A DNA stretch of 64,000 nucleotides from Lepiota brunneoincarnata (lineage: Eukaryota; Basidiomycota; Agaricomycetes; Agaricales; Agaricaceae). The stretch lies in assembly GCA_023014365.1 (NCBI GenBank), contig JAEBUN010000021.1, forward strand, positions 496,001 through 560,000. The letters run 5' to 3'. Shown piece by piece: positions 11,603-24,138 of the stretch. Below the pieces are notes generated by a model. That model searched no databases, had not been told where the DNA came from, and worked only from the letters and a program-made list of their open reading frames with translations. Numbering within the stretch: the first letter of the stretch is position 1; every line of letters starts with the position of its first letter. The position numbers were made by a program, and so were the translations under genes.

Positions 11603-13085
11603 ATGGCATCATCCCCTCCCATCCAAACTTCGGATGTCTTGTTCATCCCAGACACTTTAGCGGGATTGGCCCTGGCCTCGACACATCAATCCCTTACTAT
11701 TCTGTGTGTAAGAAGGAAGTCCTCTGCTTGGTGCGAGTCATTCCAAGCCTTCAGCCCCTGAAGCACAAAAGGCGTTCAATAAGTGCGATTTCAGTGAGTC
11801 GTTTCGTACCCCCCTGTATATATACACCTCCGGGCAATTTGCTAAGTATTCCTGGAAAAAGACTTACTTGCGTCATTGAGGTATCCACTACTTGACAGAG
11901 GTCAGCGTTGTTTCTATCTATGTTCAATAATGATATCTGATCCCCTTGTAGCTGGATGCAGGATCGGCTGCGACTTGATGAACCTGTTTTTCATGATCGA
12001 TGAGCATTCCGATATAGCCGATGAAAACGAGGCCAGAATTCAGGCAAACATCGTGATGGATGCGATTCGCAATCCATCCAAGCCCAGACCAAAGGGGGAA
12101 TGGGCCGTGGGCGAAGTTGCCCGCCAGTCAGTCCTTTACTCTCTTAGTGGCTTTCTCGGCGAGACTTACATATATGACCGAAAGGTTTTGGGCCAACACT
12201 ATCAAAATAGCTACTCCCACCTGTCAACGTCGATTTGTTGAAACATTCCAAGAGTACATGGACGCAGTAGTCAAGCAAGCAATCGATAGGACTACCAAAC
12301 ATGTCCGAAGGGTCGATGACTATTTCGAGGTCCGTAGAGACACTCTTGGAGCGAAGCCCACACTTGCCATGTGTGAGCTTTACATGAATATTCCTGACAA
12401 TGTCATGGCGCACCCTGTCATCATGAAGCTATCCGAGCTTTGCGTTGATATGGGGATCATTGCCAATGATCTCTGCTCCTACAACATCGAGTACGCAGAT
12501 CAATTTTTCATTTTCAAGAGGACCTAGCTGAGAAACATCCATTAGGCAGGCTAGAGGGGACGATGACCACAATATTGTCACTGTCGTAATGCAACCAATA
12601 TCAACTGGATGTCCAGGGTTCCATCGATTGGATTTCGAGGTTGCACGACGACCTTGTAAAGCAATTTATGGAAGAGTGGAAGAAGATCCCCGTATACGGT
12701 GGGCCCGTCGATCGGGAGCTCTGTACATACTGCGATGGCCTGGGAAATTGGGTACGGGGCAATGAATCCTGGTGTTTTGAGGTGCGGTTGACATTGGTCC
12801 CTCTCTTTTCATCTTGAGTTTCTCATTGATTATCAGAGTGAACGGTATTTCGGAAAGCAAGGCCCCGTAATTCAGACCAGCCGCCGGGTAAAAAAATTGC
12901 CCAAAGTGAGTGAGGAGGAAAGGGCTGAAGTTTTCTCCTCCGCTTGGGGTAGTGGAAGGCATCATGAACTCTTTCCGGCCTCCTCCCTCCTCTATTTAGA
13001 GTTAGTGTTGCGCCAGGTTGGGTCGCGGGTATGCTGGTTCGGGTCGGTTGGTATACGATACTTTATTTCCCTACCAACAATGTAA
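11603..13085 (+). pseudogene. Cop-type sesquiterpene synthase (class I terpene cyclase), frame-broken
   Basis: Class I terpene synthases of this kind ionise farnesyl diphosphate with Mg2+ and cyclise it to a sesquiterpene. Visible are the aspartate motif in FFMIDEHSD (about 11990-12012) and the NSE motif NDLCSYNIE followed, across an intron ending near 12545, by QARGDDDHNIV. Other family blocks are [26 protein letters not shown] and FGKQGPVIQ, so nearly the full length is covered. Single extra bases near 11719, 11759 and 12592 break the frame; removing each restores family-like sequence, so this is either a recent pseudogene or affected by insertion errors. It lies 6 kb from a Zn2Cys6 gene, and a shared fragment of both recurs together. 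The product is not predictable from sequence. Confidence 0.85.
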
Positions 13086-13409
13086 ATTAGGATATGGGCG
13101 CTGGTTATATATTTGTTTGGATTACAGAAATTCCTGGTGTTGGACCAGGGTTAATGTAAAGGCTTGTAGTACGACTGGGTCTGTTATTCGCTGGATTTCA
13201 ACCATCGAGGTGAGACAGGAAATAAGGAGGGAGAAAATGTAACTGGCTTTTTGCAATATTTTTTTGACATAAGGACATGGGCGGAAGAAGGTTTAGAGAC
13301 AAGGCGAAAATTTATTGTCTCAGCAGAACTAGGAGACATGGGCCCGGCTACAAGGACGAAGGAAAGTCTAGCCCGGACCGAGTGACAGTTCAGCACTAAG
13401 ACTCAAACA

Positions 13410-13842
13410 TAGACAAACGAAATTTGCAGTATGTATACGGGCAACATCATGTTCGAATTCCGCACTTACAGCCAGTACAAAAGCATGACTCGCATTCCCC
13501 ACAAACCAGGGAGTACCAATTATCCAACCAGAGCCCAGAGTTTAACAACTGACGTCCGCTGTAGCTCTATTCAGATTTGTAATCGAACAACAATATTTAT
13601 GTGATGCCCGGCTTGGTCCTTGGTCGCTTGCACCAGCGAGATTTTGTAGGGTACTCACACTTGAACATGTGTCGCGTACATTGGCTCGTGTACCATCTTG
13701 CTAGCAGCACCATGCAACCTACGCACTTGCATGTTTGGTCCGAGTGTGACTCGGACAGACGACCACACCCAATCTTTCGTTCACGACGGAACAGGCACGC
13801 TAAGCCTAGCTTCTTATGCACTGTTTCGTCAGCACTCCTCAT
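13410..13842 (-). pseudogene. Relic of a Zn2Cys6 protein (C-terminal cluster only)
   Basis: The frame reads LACLFRRERKIGCGRL and, after a relict intron, MFKCEYPTKS. It is a truncated copy of the gene at 18.7-20.1 kb. The second zinc ligand is lost (CLFC has become CLFR), and nothing of the N-terminal part remains. The nucleotide match continues beyond the coding part (13410-13600 to 18510-18700), so this is a segmental copy. Not functional. Confidence 0.75.
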
Positions 13843-14397
13843 GAAATGTGACTAAAGCTTGTCCTCATTCACGTCATGAAAAGAACGAATGGGGATCGCC
13901 ACTGTAATGCCGTGCATCTGGGTCAGCCCCGGATCAGGCTTCTAGACTTCGTTGTTATGCGTACTAACTGACAATATCTTCCAACATTTCTGGCTCTGTC
14001 GGAACTCTCTTCAAAAGTTTGTGTGTCTCCTGCTCTTTGGATGTGTGCATTCATAAACAGTCGCCATTGAGCCATTGTCGTTGCAGTTGTATCCGGCTAC
14101 AAGAACGCCCGCGACAACTATGTATAAACATATAGATCAGCAATTGTAAAGGAATAAATCGCCGGGGCCCAGGTCACGATCTGACCCGTTCCATATGAAC
14201 TCATTTGTTGGTCGCATGCAGCAGCAGAGCACAAAAAGAAAGACCAAGGGAGCTGCCCATAAGGAATGGACAAGTCCTTGTTGAATGATGTCGCCGACAT
14301 ATTCCCGTGGCTCAGATCCCGTGGGAAGGTCAATGGTGTTTCTAAGAACCCAATGAACCCCACTCGACGCACAGCCTTACAAGCCTCAGCAACGACC

Positions 14398-17280
14398 ATG
14401 GCCGCTCACGGATTACCCACTACACCTGGCCTTGTTGTACCCTCGACCAATCAACTCTCATCACACCCTGAACCCATCATCTCTACCACCGTTAACCTAG
14501 CCGATACTGTATCAAAGATTGTAAAGGAGGTCGGCGAACTGTTCAAAGATCTACCGTATGTGAAGGTGTTTGCGGGAATTTTGCTTCAAATCATCAAGGA
14601 TCCGAGAGGTGCAGCGAGCTTGCTGGAACTTAATGGGATGTCCACTTAATGGGATAACAGGAAATACAAACCGAAAAGGATCGGTCTCAGGAACTCATCG
14701 AGAAGATACTGGGCAGGTCAAAGGTCATTCTCTATGGCCTGCGCCAAGTCGGTGCATCAGCGAACAGGGATCAGCTGAAGGATACGGAGGAAGAATTAGG
14801 AGAGTACAGCGGGTAACAACATCCGATTTCGACCCCCCCGCGGATTAACTCATCCACCGCTCAGTCTCCTTGAACAAATCCACAGCACACTCAAGAAAAA
14901 GGCTCCAAAAGGCATGCAGGGGAAATTCGACAAACTCGTGAATCGGCATTCGAGGATCGAGACTCTGGCCAAGTACGAGCGTCTTATCGATACTGTCCAC
15001 GCGAATCTCAATGTATGTCAGGAACCTGCATTCACTGCTTGTCCTCATTTGACCTCTGCAGAGCGGACTCTTATTCAAGCTCATTAACCTAACTCAATCT
15101 ACTCACTGCATCTTCAGGTCCGGCCAGGGTACAATAAACCTCATCCTATCTGCATCTCAAGTCCTGATTCCTGCCCCCCTCCTATTCAGTACTCTCTACA
15201 AACCCATTCCTGTATCCCGACTGAGATGGTTGGCAGGGACGAAGAGAAATCCACGGTCATTGGAACACTGCTCAACGACCCATCGCCGCGGGTCACAATC
15301 TTGGGGGCTGGCAGGGATGGGAAAAACGACACTCGCTCTCAGTGCTATACACGATCGTGCGGTGGTTGAGCGATACCCTTCACGGCACTTTGTATCCTGT
15401 GAGGCGGTCACGTCGTTGTCTGGTCTGATTTGGGAAATTGCCAATACGCTGCATATTCCGCCTTCTGAACGCAATGAAAACTTGATCGACATTGTTCTAT
15501 CTCGGTTTAACGGAAGTACCATCCTATGCTTGGATAACTTCGAGACCATTTGGGAGGATGAGGCGATCCGACAGGACATAGAGGACTTCTTATCTCCCCT
15601 TGATCGCATACCCGAACTTGCAATTATTATGACTATGCGCGGTACACAACGTCCTTCTGGAGTTGTCTGGTCCAAGCCATTACTTCCTCCCTTGAAGAAA
15701 CTGAGCGACAACAACTCGAAATTGATAATTGAAAATGGCTCAAGTACTGGCGGACGAGTTCACCGAACAATTGGTTCAGGTTTCCAATGGTATACCTCTG
15801 GCCATCAAGCTCATTGTTGCCCAATTACAAGAAGGGAACGAGAGCCCTGAATCATTGTGGGCGCGGTGGGAGCGGACCCAGACGAAAGCCATAGGGACGG
15901 GTACCAAAGCACCGCTTATCCAATCTCGACTGTATCCATTCATCTGTCAGGTCCACAGTCCACGTATGCAAGCAGATCCAAATGCGGTCTCAGTTTTCGC
16001 CATGCTATCGAGCCTCCCGGATGGGCTCCCTTGTCGGACAAGAGGCCATTGACGAACTCCAAAGCCACTTACCGGAAAACATCCATGTTCGGGAGACATT
16101 GGTATCCCTACAGCGGGTATCACTCATCTACGTCGATGGAACTGAGGGAAACCTCAGATATCGCATGCTTGTGCCGATTCGGGAGTTTGGCATGAAGATG
16201 GCGATAGATCATTCCCTCGAGGACTACTTAGCTGCCTTCTACGCCAAGATGGTGCATCATTTTGCCAACTATAGAGATCCTGCCTGCCATGTTATCATTC
16301 CACCGGAACTTCTCAACATACACTCGGTGTTCACGATGCTGCTTACGAAAGGCCCAGTAGACGAGAAAGTTGTGGAAGCTTCCATTGATTATACCCTCTG
16401 GCGCATTTATATGGGCAATCCGACTTCGGAGATCATTGACTTGGCGCTACAACAGGAGGTGGTTCGGGTCACCAGGCTTACATGCGCAATGTATTTCAGC
16501 CTTGTCGCGTGTGTATTTGCGACAGGATAAACTAGCCGAAGCCGAGTCGTTATCTCACGAAAGCGATAGAGCTTCATCGGCAGTCGCACAACGTGTTTAG
16601 TGAGGCCAATGCTGTCCAGAACCTGGGATTAGTATATTTGCGACAGGATAAGCTAGACAAAGCTGAGTCCTCCTTCAAGAAAGCAATAGAGCTTCACCAG
16701 CAGTCGCATTCCGTGCTTGGTGAAGCCAACGATGTCCCGGAACCTGGGACGAGTATGTTTGCGACGGGATAAGCTAGACGAAGCCAAGTCGTCTTTCAAG
16801 AAAGCGATGAAGCTTCATCAGCAGTCGCATGACGGGCTTGGTGAGGCCAACGATGTCCAGAACCTGGGAGTAGTATATTTGCATCAGGATAAGCTAGACA
16901 AAGCCGAGTGGTACCTTCGAGAAAGCAATAGAGCTTCATCAGCAGGTTCCATGACGTGCTCGGCGAGGCCAATGATGTCCAAAACCTGGGAGAAGTATAT
17001 CTGCGACGGGCTAGGTTAGATGAGGTCCGAGTTGTTCCTCACGAAAGCTACCGAGCTTCATCAGCAGTCGCATTCCATAGTTGGGGAGGCTGGTGATGTA
17101 CCAGTTACTGGGACAAGTGTATTTGCAATGGGATAGGTTGGACAAAGCTGATGAATATTTCAACCAAGCTCTTCTTCTTCACCGTCAATGCCAGTCACCA
17201 CAAGATGAAACTAGGGACTTTAAGCTACTAGAGCATGTTTGGAAGCGCAGGGAGATGCTTATCTACAGCATAAGGCATTT
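14398..17280 (+). pseudogene. NLR-like STAND protein 2 (heavily frame-broken paralog)
   Basis: Same architecture and intron positions as NLR 1, with a GMGKTTLAL P-loop, ILCLDNFETIW, MTMRGTQRP, GIPLAIKL and then a TPR array. Relative to paralogs it has one-base insertions near 14599, 15312 (just before the P-loop), 15733, 15905, 15951, 16033 and 16455, and more in the TPR part, which no longer keeps any frame for long. The stop used by the other two paralogs is out of frame. Block structure, promoter-side repeat and 3' flank match NLR 1, so it came from duplication of a unit of several kilobases. The most decayed of the three if the breaks are real. Confidence 0.85.
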
Positions 17281-17549
17281 TCGGTACTTTATGGATTACC
17301 TCATGTTTTTCATTGTCACTTTTCGCCTGTGTTTGACCCCATTGTTGGTAGTTAGTCATTTCAGGCGAGGTCTCTATTTCATTTGTTTCATTGGAATAGC
17401 ACAAAATGTCCGCCGTACGGCTAACGAGCCATAGGGAAATGAATACGAAGTGAGAGAGATCGAGGAGAATGGTGAAGGGGTTAATTCACTCGATATACTA
17501 GAGAAGTCAAATCTCGAGGTGGTACTAGCTCAATAGGACAAGATGCACC

Positions 17550-17955
17550 GATATTCAGGGCGATAACATCGTCGTTACTTCACCTCCCTGATGATGATAG
17601 CCTTTCAGGTTCTTACCGACTTCATCACAACTACTTGTTAGAACCTTTGCCAATTTCACAACTGGAGCATCGCTAATGGTGCGAGATGTCCTTCCAGCAA
17701 CAAAGGTAGCGGCCACCCTATAGGTGATTTCGTGTACGGGCCAGAGGCAATCTTTTGTTCCTTTCTTTGGTAGAGACAAACCAAGATGACTGTGGCATCC
17801 CATCCGTGAACTGGTCAATCGACATCACGGATCCATCAATTCGCCCCGACGGTTTTGTGCGCACCCAGGCGCGAGCGAACAACGTTTCACCGACTGAGCT
17901 GGCATATATTATGATCTTGGGTGTATTGCGAACGTTGTAGCCAAAGATCTGTGAG
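17550..17955 (-). CDS. Hypothetical protein fragment
   Basis: Two minus-strand frames read as one protein if a single base near 17760 is ignored: a first part with PKIIIYASSVGETLFARAW, and a second with YRVAATFVAGRTSRTISDAP. Composition and length look coding (over 120 residues without a stop after joining), and an acceptor-like site precedes the first part near 17950. No family is recognised. Lies directly behind NLR 2 and partly overlaps its duplicated 3' flank. Confidence 0.3.
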
Positions 17956-18419
17956 TAGTCCGAAAAAGATTAATTGCATGCTAGGCCACTGGGCTCGTTT
18001 ATCGCTGCAATTATTATAAAGACGTTGGCCCCCTTACATGGTTGCTACTTCCATGTCTCGTACTCCGTTTATTACTAGGTAGACAAGGCCAATTTAGCTG
18101 CCTGGTTAGTATGCGGAACATTATGCTATAAAACAGTACTGATATTGACCAGGATTCGTCGGATCGCTACCGCTAGTCCGTGAACCTGAATTACATATGC
18201 GGTGTGGGTAACGGGTCACTCATTCACCTTAGGTGTCGAGCTTCTCCTGGCTCTGATCAAGGGATATCAAAGCCTGAAACGACTCGGGGTGCTGGCAACT
18301 CATTGTCTGGCAGAATTGCACATATGAGAGGGTTCACACTAGTTGTATTTGTGTAGACCAAAGGGCGAACAGGTCGGGGGCGGGGTTTTCCCGCCATTTT
18401 GTGCTTTACTCTCTTTGTA

Positions 18420-18520
18420 CATTTTTCTGCGAGACTTACATACAGGATATATGGATGCAGTGGCTGGGAGAGCAATCGATAGGACTACCAAACATGTCCG
18501 AATGGTTATGATTACAAGAC
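18420..18520 (+). pseudogene. Terpene synthase fragment
   Basis: About 100 bases here match the intron 3' part and following exon of the terpene synthase at 12140-12320: GCGAGACTTACATA, then GCAATCGATAGGACTACCAA. It is a short relic that sits next to the Zn2Cys6 gene, as the other synthase sits near a Zn2Cys6 relic. Confidence 0.7.
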
Positions 18521-18703
18521 TCAAACATAGACAAAGGAAATTTGAAGTATGTATCCGGGTAATATCGTGTTTGAATCCCATACTACAAAAGCATGCCTAG
18601 CATTTCCACGAACCAGGGCGCAGCAATTGTCCAACCAAAGCCCAGAGTTCACCAACCGACGCTCGCTGAGGCTCTATCCGGATTTCTAATCGAACAACAA
18701 TAT

Positions 18704-20123
18704 TTATGTGATGTCCGGCTTGGTCCTCGATCGCTTGTGCTGCCCCCGGCGAGACTCCGTAGGGTACTCGCACCTGAACATACGTCGCGCACATTGGCTT
18801 GTGTAACCACCTTGTCAGCAACAACACCCATTGGATCTGTATGCAGCCTACGCACTTGCACGTTTGGTCCGGATGTGACTCGGACGGACGACCACACGCA
18901 ATCTTTCGTTCACGACAGAACAGACACGCTAAACCTAGCTTCTTCCCACCATTACCACTAACACACTTCCCTGAAAGGCCTCGGGGTGGTGGAATCTTCT
19001 TCAGAGATAAAGCGCTGCTGGCCGTCAGCTGGCTCGCGTCTCTCGATCCGCCGCGAACTGGAATAGGTGCACGGATACGTGGCATTTCTGAACCCCTTTC
19101 GATGCCCAGACGCCCATTCTTCCCTTCTACTATCGGCTTCCTGGCAAGGGGGGGAGTTGCCCAATCTACGGTCGAAACCAAGGCGCCCGCGGCTAGGTCC
19201 GGAAGCCCTAGTGCTTTTTTGTAACGCTTCCCCTTGGACTTGTTGGCAGCTTTGTCCCTCCTCCGTCTTTCGAAGACTGCTGGCCCCTTGTCCTTGGTTG
19301 GATTGGCCTCCGATCGGAGCGAGAGCGATGCCATATAGGTAAGATTGGCAGCTAACTCGGAATATGTCGAATGCTGATTAGGCAATAAGGGGGCGTGATG
19401 TATCTGAGGTGATGCCGAGGAGAAGGTGTCGGTTGCTGATAAAGGTACAAACTTAACGTCTGTAGGGGGCAGAATGATATGCGATGTCGAAGGGGCTTGT
19501 GCATCCTCGGAGGTAAGGATCGGAATTAATCCGCTTTGGACTTCTGGTGGCGACGATGATGGCGTGACCATGTAGGCTGGTTGACCTTCGTCGATAGGTA
19601 GTGGGAAACGCGACCGTCTGGTGAGAGTCAAATTCACCCTATCACCCAACCCATCATCTCAGGTCGTACCGGACAGACGCAAAGACCAGGACCACTCACC
19701 AAATAGTAGCCGTGATCGTTATAAGGCGGCTGCGACTGGGACTCTACGTGTTCCTGGCATTGACATGTGTCACCGAACCACCCTCTCCCGCTCCACCATG
19801 TCATCGAATTCTGAAAGTCAGTGATATCGACATTTCGATTTGGAACATCGAAGCTGGCGACATCCGCGCAGCTGGATCCAATAGGCTTCCCGTTTACATC
19901 GTAACCATAATCGACACCAGCGATCAGACCGAGGGACTCCTCCACGGGGAAAAATTTAGTGAGGAGAGCGGCACTGATCCCTGGGACAATAAGCTCGACC
20001 TACCTCCTCAGCCGCCGGTCGATGTTGACCAGGCAGGCATCCTAGGACCTCGGGAAATCTTTCCATAGTACAGAACGCGCTCTGGTACAATTCACCAACG
20101 GAAGAATCAGTGTAAAAGGCCAT
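18704..20123 (-). CDS. Zn2Cys6 zinc-cluster protein, cluster at C-terminus
   Basis: A probable transcription factor of the Agaricomycete type with the binuclear zinc cluster at its end. The cluster reads ACLFCRERKIACGRP...DQTC, then, across an intron of about 58 nt, NQCARRMFRCEYPTESRRG, giving six cysteines; the stop is at 18704-18706. Upstream is a long serine/proline-rich low-complexity region containing MVTPSSSPPEVQSG, and an N-terminal exon from about 20123 (MAFYTDSSVGE) with aromatic-rich NDHGYY. The frame changes near 19600-19650 between FDSHQTVAFP and the downstream frame, so either an exon border is missed or a base is inserted. Neighbourhood of terpene synthase pieces hints at a regulatory link but does not prove one. 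Confidence 0.75.
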
Positions 20124-20577
20124 GTCTCGAGGGCAACCCTCGATGCTCCTCCTCTCTTCGATATCCCGGCGAAACTGTGGAGCCTCGCGGATGCAGTGTA
20201 GAAGGTGTGTGGGGGCGGGGGAGGTGGGAGGGTGGGGAGTGGGGTAAGAGTACTTATACAATAACGCCGGGGAATCTTGGAAGTGGGCGGAGGGACAATG
20301 GAACGAACCCCGGACGTTTGGATATATAACTATCTCTCACCAAAGCGAAGCATAACCGCTTCTGCCACGAGGTTGTCATTTAGAGTCGCATTTACACCAG
20401 ATCATCAGTAATGTATGGATGAATAAAGAAAGGTTGTGGCAACGATGCACATCAGCTCGAGTAATCCAGTGGGAAGAAGAATTATTTCCAGGGTTTGACC
20501 AGCACCTGCCCTCCTCTCCGACTGACTGGACCCTAGAGCGGGAAAGGGCTTGGTAGCTTCCTTTTTGGGGGGAATCA

Positions 20578-20890
20578 CAACCCTTCAAGGTCGATTACGA
20601 GAGTAATGGCGCGTGGGGTTGGAGGGACAACGGAAGTTTGTTCATCGACTCTGATCAGATGCGAAGGACAGGGTCCTATGTTTAGCGATTGAAGGAGGCG
20701 TGTGGTGTGCAGCTGATCCATTAATTCCTCGAGGTTGTTGGTTCTGGCTGATGATCCAGTGATTGAATCGGTCTGCGTACTCCAAACCATGAGAATCGGT
20801 GGAAACTCCGGCTCATGAATGGCTGTCGAGCATCAACATAGGAGGTGGGGGGAGCGGATGTTGGGTTAGCGCTGAAATTGCGCCTATCCA
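20578..20890 (-). CDS. Hypothetical small protein
   Basis: A minus-strand frame of about 100 residues (MDRRNFSANPTSAPPTSY, then, after a one-base frame change, EFPPILMVWSTQTDSI and RAITLVIDLEGL). The amino-acid composition looks protein-like, but there is no known domain. It may be one exon of a longer gene. Confidence 0.25.
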
Positions 20891-22575
20891 TAAATGAAGG
20901 AAAGCACAAACGCAAATAAAACAAACATCACGAGAGACCAGGCGCGATGGCCAGGTCGAATAGGCTCACGATCGAGGAGCAAACGACAGGTGCAATGTAC
21001 CCATGTGGTAAACCTTCTTTTTCAAATCTCATGTGCAACACTATCGAGGCAAAAACTCTCCACGGTGACAGCCTGAGTGTTCGACCCAACTGCTACCCCA
21101 AACGCCACCGGTTTCTTCCTTTTGGTTTTGGGGGAGTCCGATGGAGGGCCCTAGCGAGGAGAAATAGAGCATTCGATCCGGAGCCCAAGTTGTGAGTTCC
21201 AGGGTGCCAAGGCAAGGGTATACAGTAACCCCAGAAACTGGACATTCCTCAGAACGTTGACTCATGTTTGACCCCTCTGGGAACAGTGACCCAGAATATC
21301 GAGTGTGCGCGTTCGAGGATTGATTTTTGCCCTATAGGGAGCCGCAGCAGTATGTTGGCACTGGTGCGTTCGTCTGGCAAGAGGCTCACACGAACGCCCA
21401 CATGCCCTAGCGCTGCTAGTTCCGGCAAGTCAGATAAGCTATATGGTTGAAACTCAGCGAAGTTTGAGAAGCGCCAGGACTTGGCTTCATTTCAGGTCGT
21501 GTCCTTCTAGATGTCCAGAAGCGCGGTACCAGTGGATGATGACCTAAGGGTCCAAAACGTACAGACACTAATCCTTTTATGCTAAATGATGTGAAGAATC
21601 TACCGACCTGAGAGCAATAGTGAGTGCCCGTACCCAAATAAGGCGTATGGTAAATGTTAACACCTCGTGAGTGCAGCTGGGAAAGCTAATGAGACGTTGT
21701 CGAGAAAATAATGGTTAGCACCAGATTTAGGAGGACAAGAGGAACCGATAGTCTTCGAATGTGGCGCGGCTTTTCTGAAATGCTGAGAAGGCTATAAGCC
21801 TATCGTCAGCCTTCAATCCGGAGTACTGGGTCTTCCCAGGCCTGGTCCTGGTCCTTCACGACTCAGAGGGGACAAAGATTGAATGCACGACATAACAAAG
21901 TGTCAAAGTCCTTTTCCAGTTCGTCGGGGTACGGGGGAGAAAAGAGAGAGCTCGTCAACTACTACCCTGACTAAGATGACAGACCATTCACACACCCAGC
22001 GCTCGATGCGAGTCCGTGAAACATTCGCGGGTATCGATCACAACTCCTTTCTGAATCTCCGCCTATTCAAAAATGCAACCGGTGCTGGAGTGAACGCCGG
22101 GATGGCACGGGCCTACTTTCCCACCAAGGTAAGTGACTGCCTCGTTTGTACTAGGGCTGTACATGGTCCGTAGAAATGACAGAATCGATCGAAGTTGCCG
22201 CGAAAGAGCCGAGGAGCGGAGATGGTCGACTGTGACAAAGATCTCGGAGGCGCTTAAGTCTTATGTGGAGCAAAGCAAGCTTCCGTAAATCATGAAGGGT
22301 ACCGTCTAGGGACTGTGAACCAAAGGAAAGCTAGGACAGGTGTTCAGATACATCGATTGCATGTTTGCTCCAGCACGTAGGGCAGATGTGGTAGTAGATA
22401 CCATGCCCAACGCACCAGTTGCTAACTCGTCCATAGAGCAAGTCATACCTACTTTTGATCTATGCGCCCGGGCCCGCATCGCCCCTTATTATTTAATTAC
22501 TCTTCCTACATATATTGGCAATACTCATGATCTGCGCTGAACGTCAACTGGAAGTTCCGTACAAGGGATCTGGTT
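20891..22575. other. No recognisable gene
   Basis: Only short frames below 100 residues, with no conserved motif. A short frame around 21978-22170 (MTDHSHTQRSMRVRE) is the most protein-like but is unsupported. Confidence 0.4.
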
Positions 22576-24138
22576 GTGGAGCTCCGAGACTTGTTATTTG
22601 GCACGATTCCCAATAAGCGATGCCGTGCGACGAGCTTTGCTTTTGTTTTCCAACACTTCATTATCTCCATAGCTCGCGAACCCTGCCAAGCTGAATGCTG
22701 CGCCCTTCGAAAAGATATATCCCCCGTCAAGGGCCAGGTACGCCAGCTTGTGGACAAAGGCGTCGCTCTGCAGCGAAGGCTCAACGATCTCGAATCTTCC
22801 ACTCGCGCCCTCCCACCCGAGACACTATCTTGCATTTTCGAATTCATCTGCCTCCCTCTACACCGCTTCAGCCCAGATATTGGCTATCACTGGACCAAAC
22901 CAGCATCCTATCCAGTCCTGGTCCTTGGTCGGGTGTCTTCATACTGACATCAACTTGCGTGGTCAACTCCACAACTATGGATTAGCATGACTACCTGGGT
23001 AAACGTGGAACATGTGGAGTCCATTGGTCCGCCTGCTCAAACTCCATCTGTGCAATGTAGGGGGACTCCCGTTTAACCTCGAACTCAACTTCTGCCCAAA
23101 GTCGATCCCGGACCTTTGCATCAGATGTAGCAACACCCCTGTCCCCAGTCCCGCTTTGGAATCGCTCGAAGCCATCTTATTCGGGGACGAGTACTCGAGG
23201 AAGGCCCGAAGCCTTCGTATAACTGACCCACCATCACATTGGCTGAATTGGTCCACGATGGCGAAAATTTCCGGGCTTCGGCACATCGCGGTTGAAGGAC
23301 ACGTGGCCCATAAATACTCTGTGGGTATTCCCCTTGAATTGGTTTCCCAGCTCCGCGGTATCTCTCTGCGAGGTTGTGATCTGGTCTTATGCTGGGAACC
23401 TAGGTTCCATTACCTTTCCATCACCTGGCTCCGTCTTGAATCCATCCCTATTGACACGTGTGCCAAGTTGCTCATGCAATGCCTCAGCCTTGTCGAGTTC
23501 CATTTGGTGAGCCCGACGAAGGCTAAAGAGGAGACATCAATCACCCGCTTATTCGACTCTATACGATTCTGTGCCATCTGAAGAATTTTTGTTGGTGCCA
23601 CGGTCCAAGTGAATGGTCCTTGGCTACACTACAGCATGTTCAGCTACCAGCTCTGTGCACCCTAACGTGGGATAGCGACTCCCGGGCCATTGAGGCGGTT
23701 GAACCTGTAGTCGAGGCGCTATTCAATCCCAGGTTTGCCCGATTCTTTTGCGCACCTTGACTCTAACCTCCCTTTCCAATTACACATCCCCTCTCATTAT
23801 TCGCATTCTTGGCCAGGCCGTCTCTGTTCGGGAACTCATTCTCCGCCGGTGTGACAGGCACAGTGTCTATGAGATCCTCTGCGCGCTTTGTGCTGGCCGC
23901 AGTAATGACGAAGTCAAATACCTTCCCTCCTTGGATTCAATATCGATTGGGGGTTGTTATCTTGATCGCCTGGATTCGTCAACGTCCTGGCCGCGACATT
24001 TCTTCCCGGATTTTGGAGATATTCAAGGGCGATTCCAGCATTAGCATAAAAGTGTCTGAGACGGCTTGGGTCGATGAGGCGCGGGAGGAGATTTATGGGA
24101 TGATACAAGATGGGTATCCATTGGAGGTGTGTTTGTAG
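22576..24138 (+). pseudogene. F-box/LRR-type protein with in-frame stop
   Basis: Basidiomycete F-box protein, an SCF ubiquitin-ligase substrate adaptor class. The F-box core is visible as STRALPPETLSCIFEFIC, after a coiled-coil-like N-terminal stretch (LVDKGVALQRRLNDLES). The core is followed by VLGRVSSY, a TGA at 22945-22947, and then, still in the same frame, HQLAWSTPQLWISM, the usual continuation. The tryptophan codon expected there has therefore become a stop. Leucine-rich blocks follow in 23012-23580 and 23748-24138 with further frame changes. Similar C-terminal fragments lie at 26.6-27.0 and 30.4-30.75 kb. Confidence 0.7.

Noticed and set aside
18597..19649. Single 350-residue exon for the Zn2Cys6 protein
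   Set aside because: Its last 90 residues run through an intron; splicing restores the complete six-cysteine cluster and an earlier stop.
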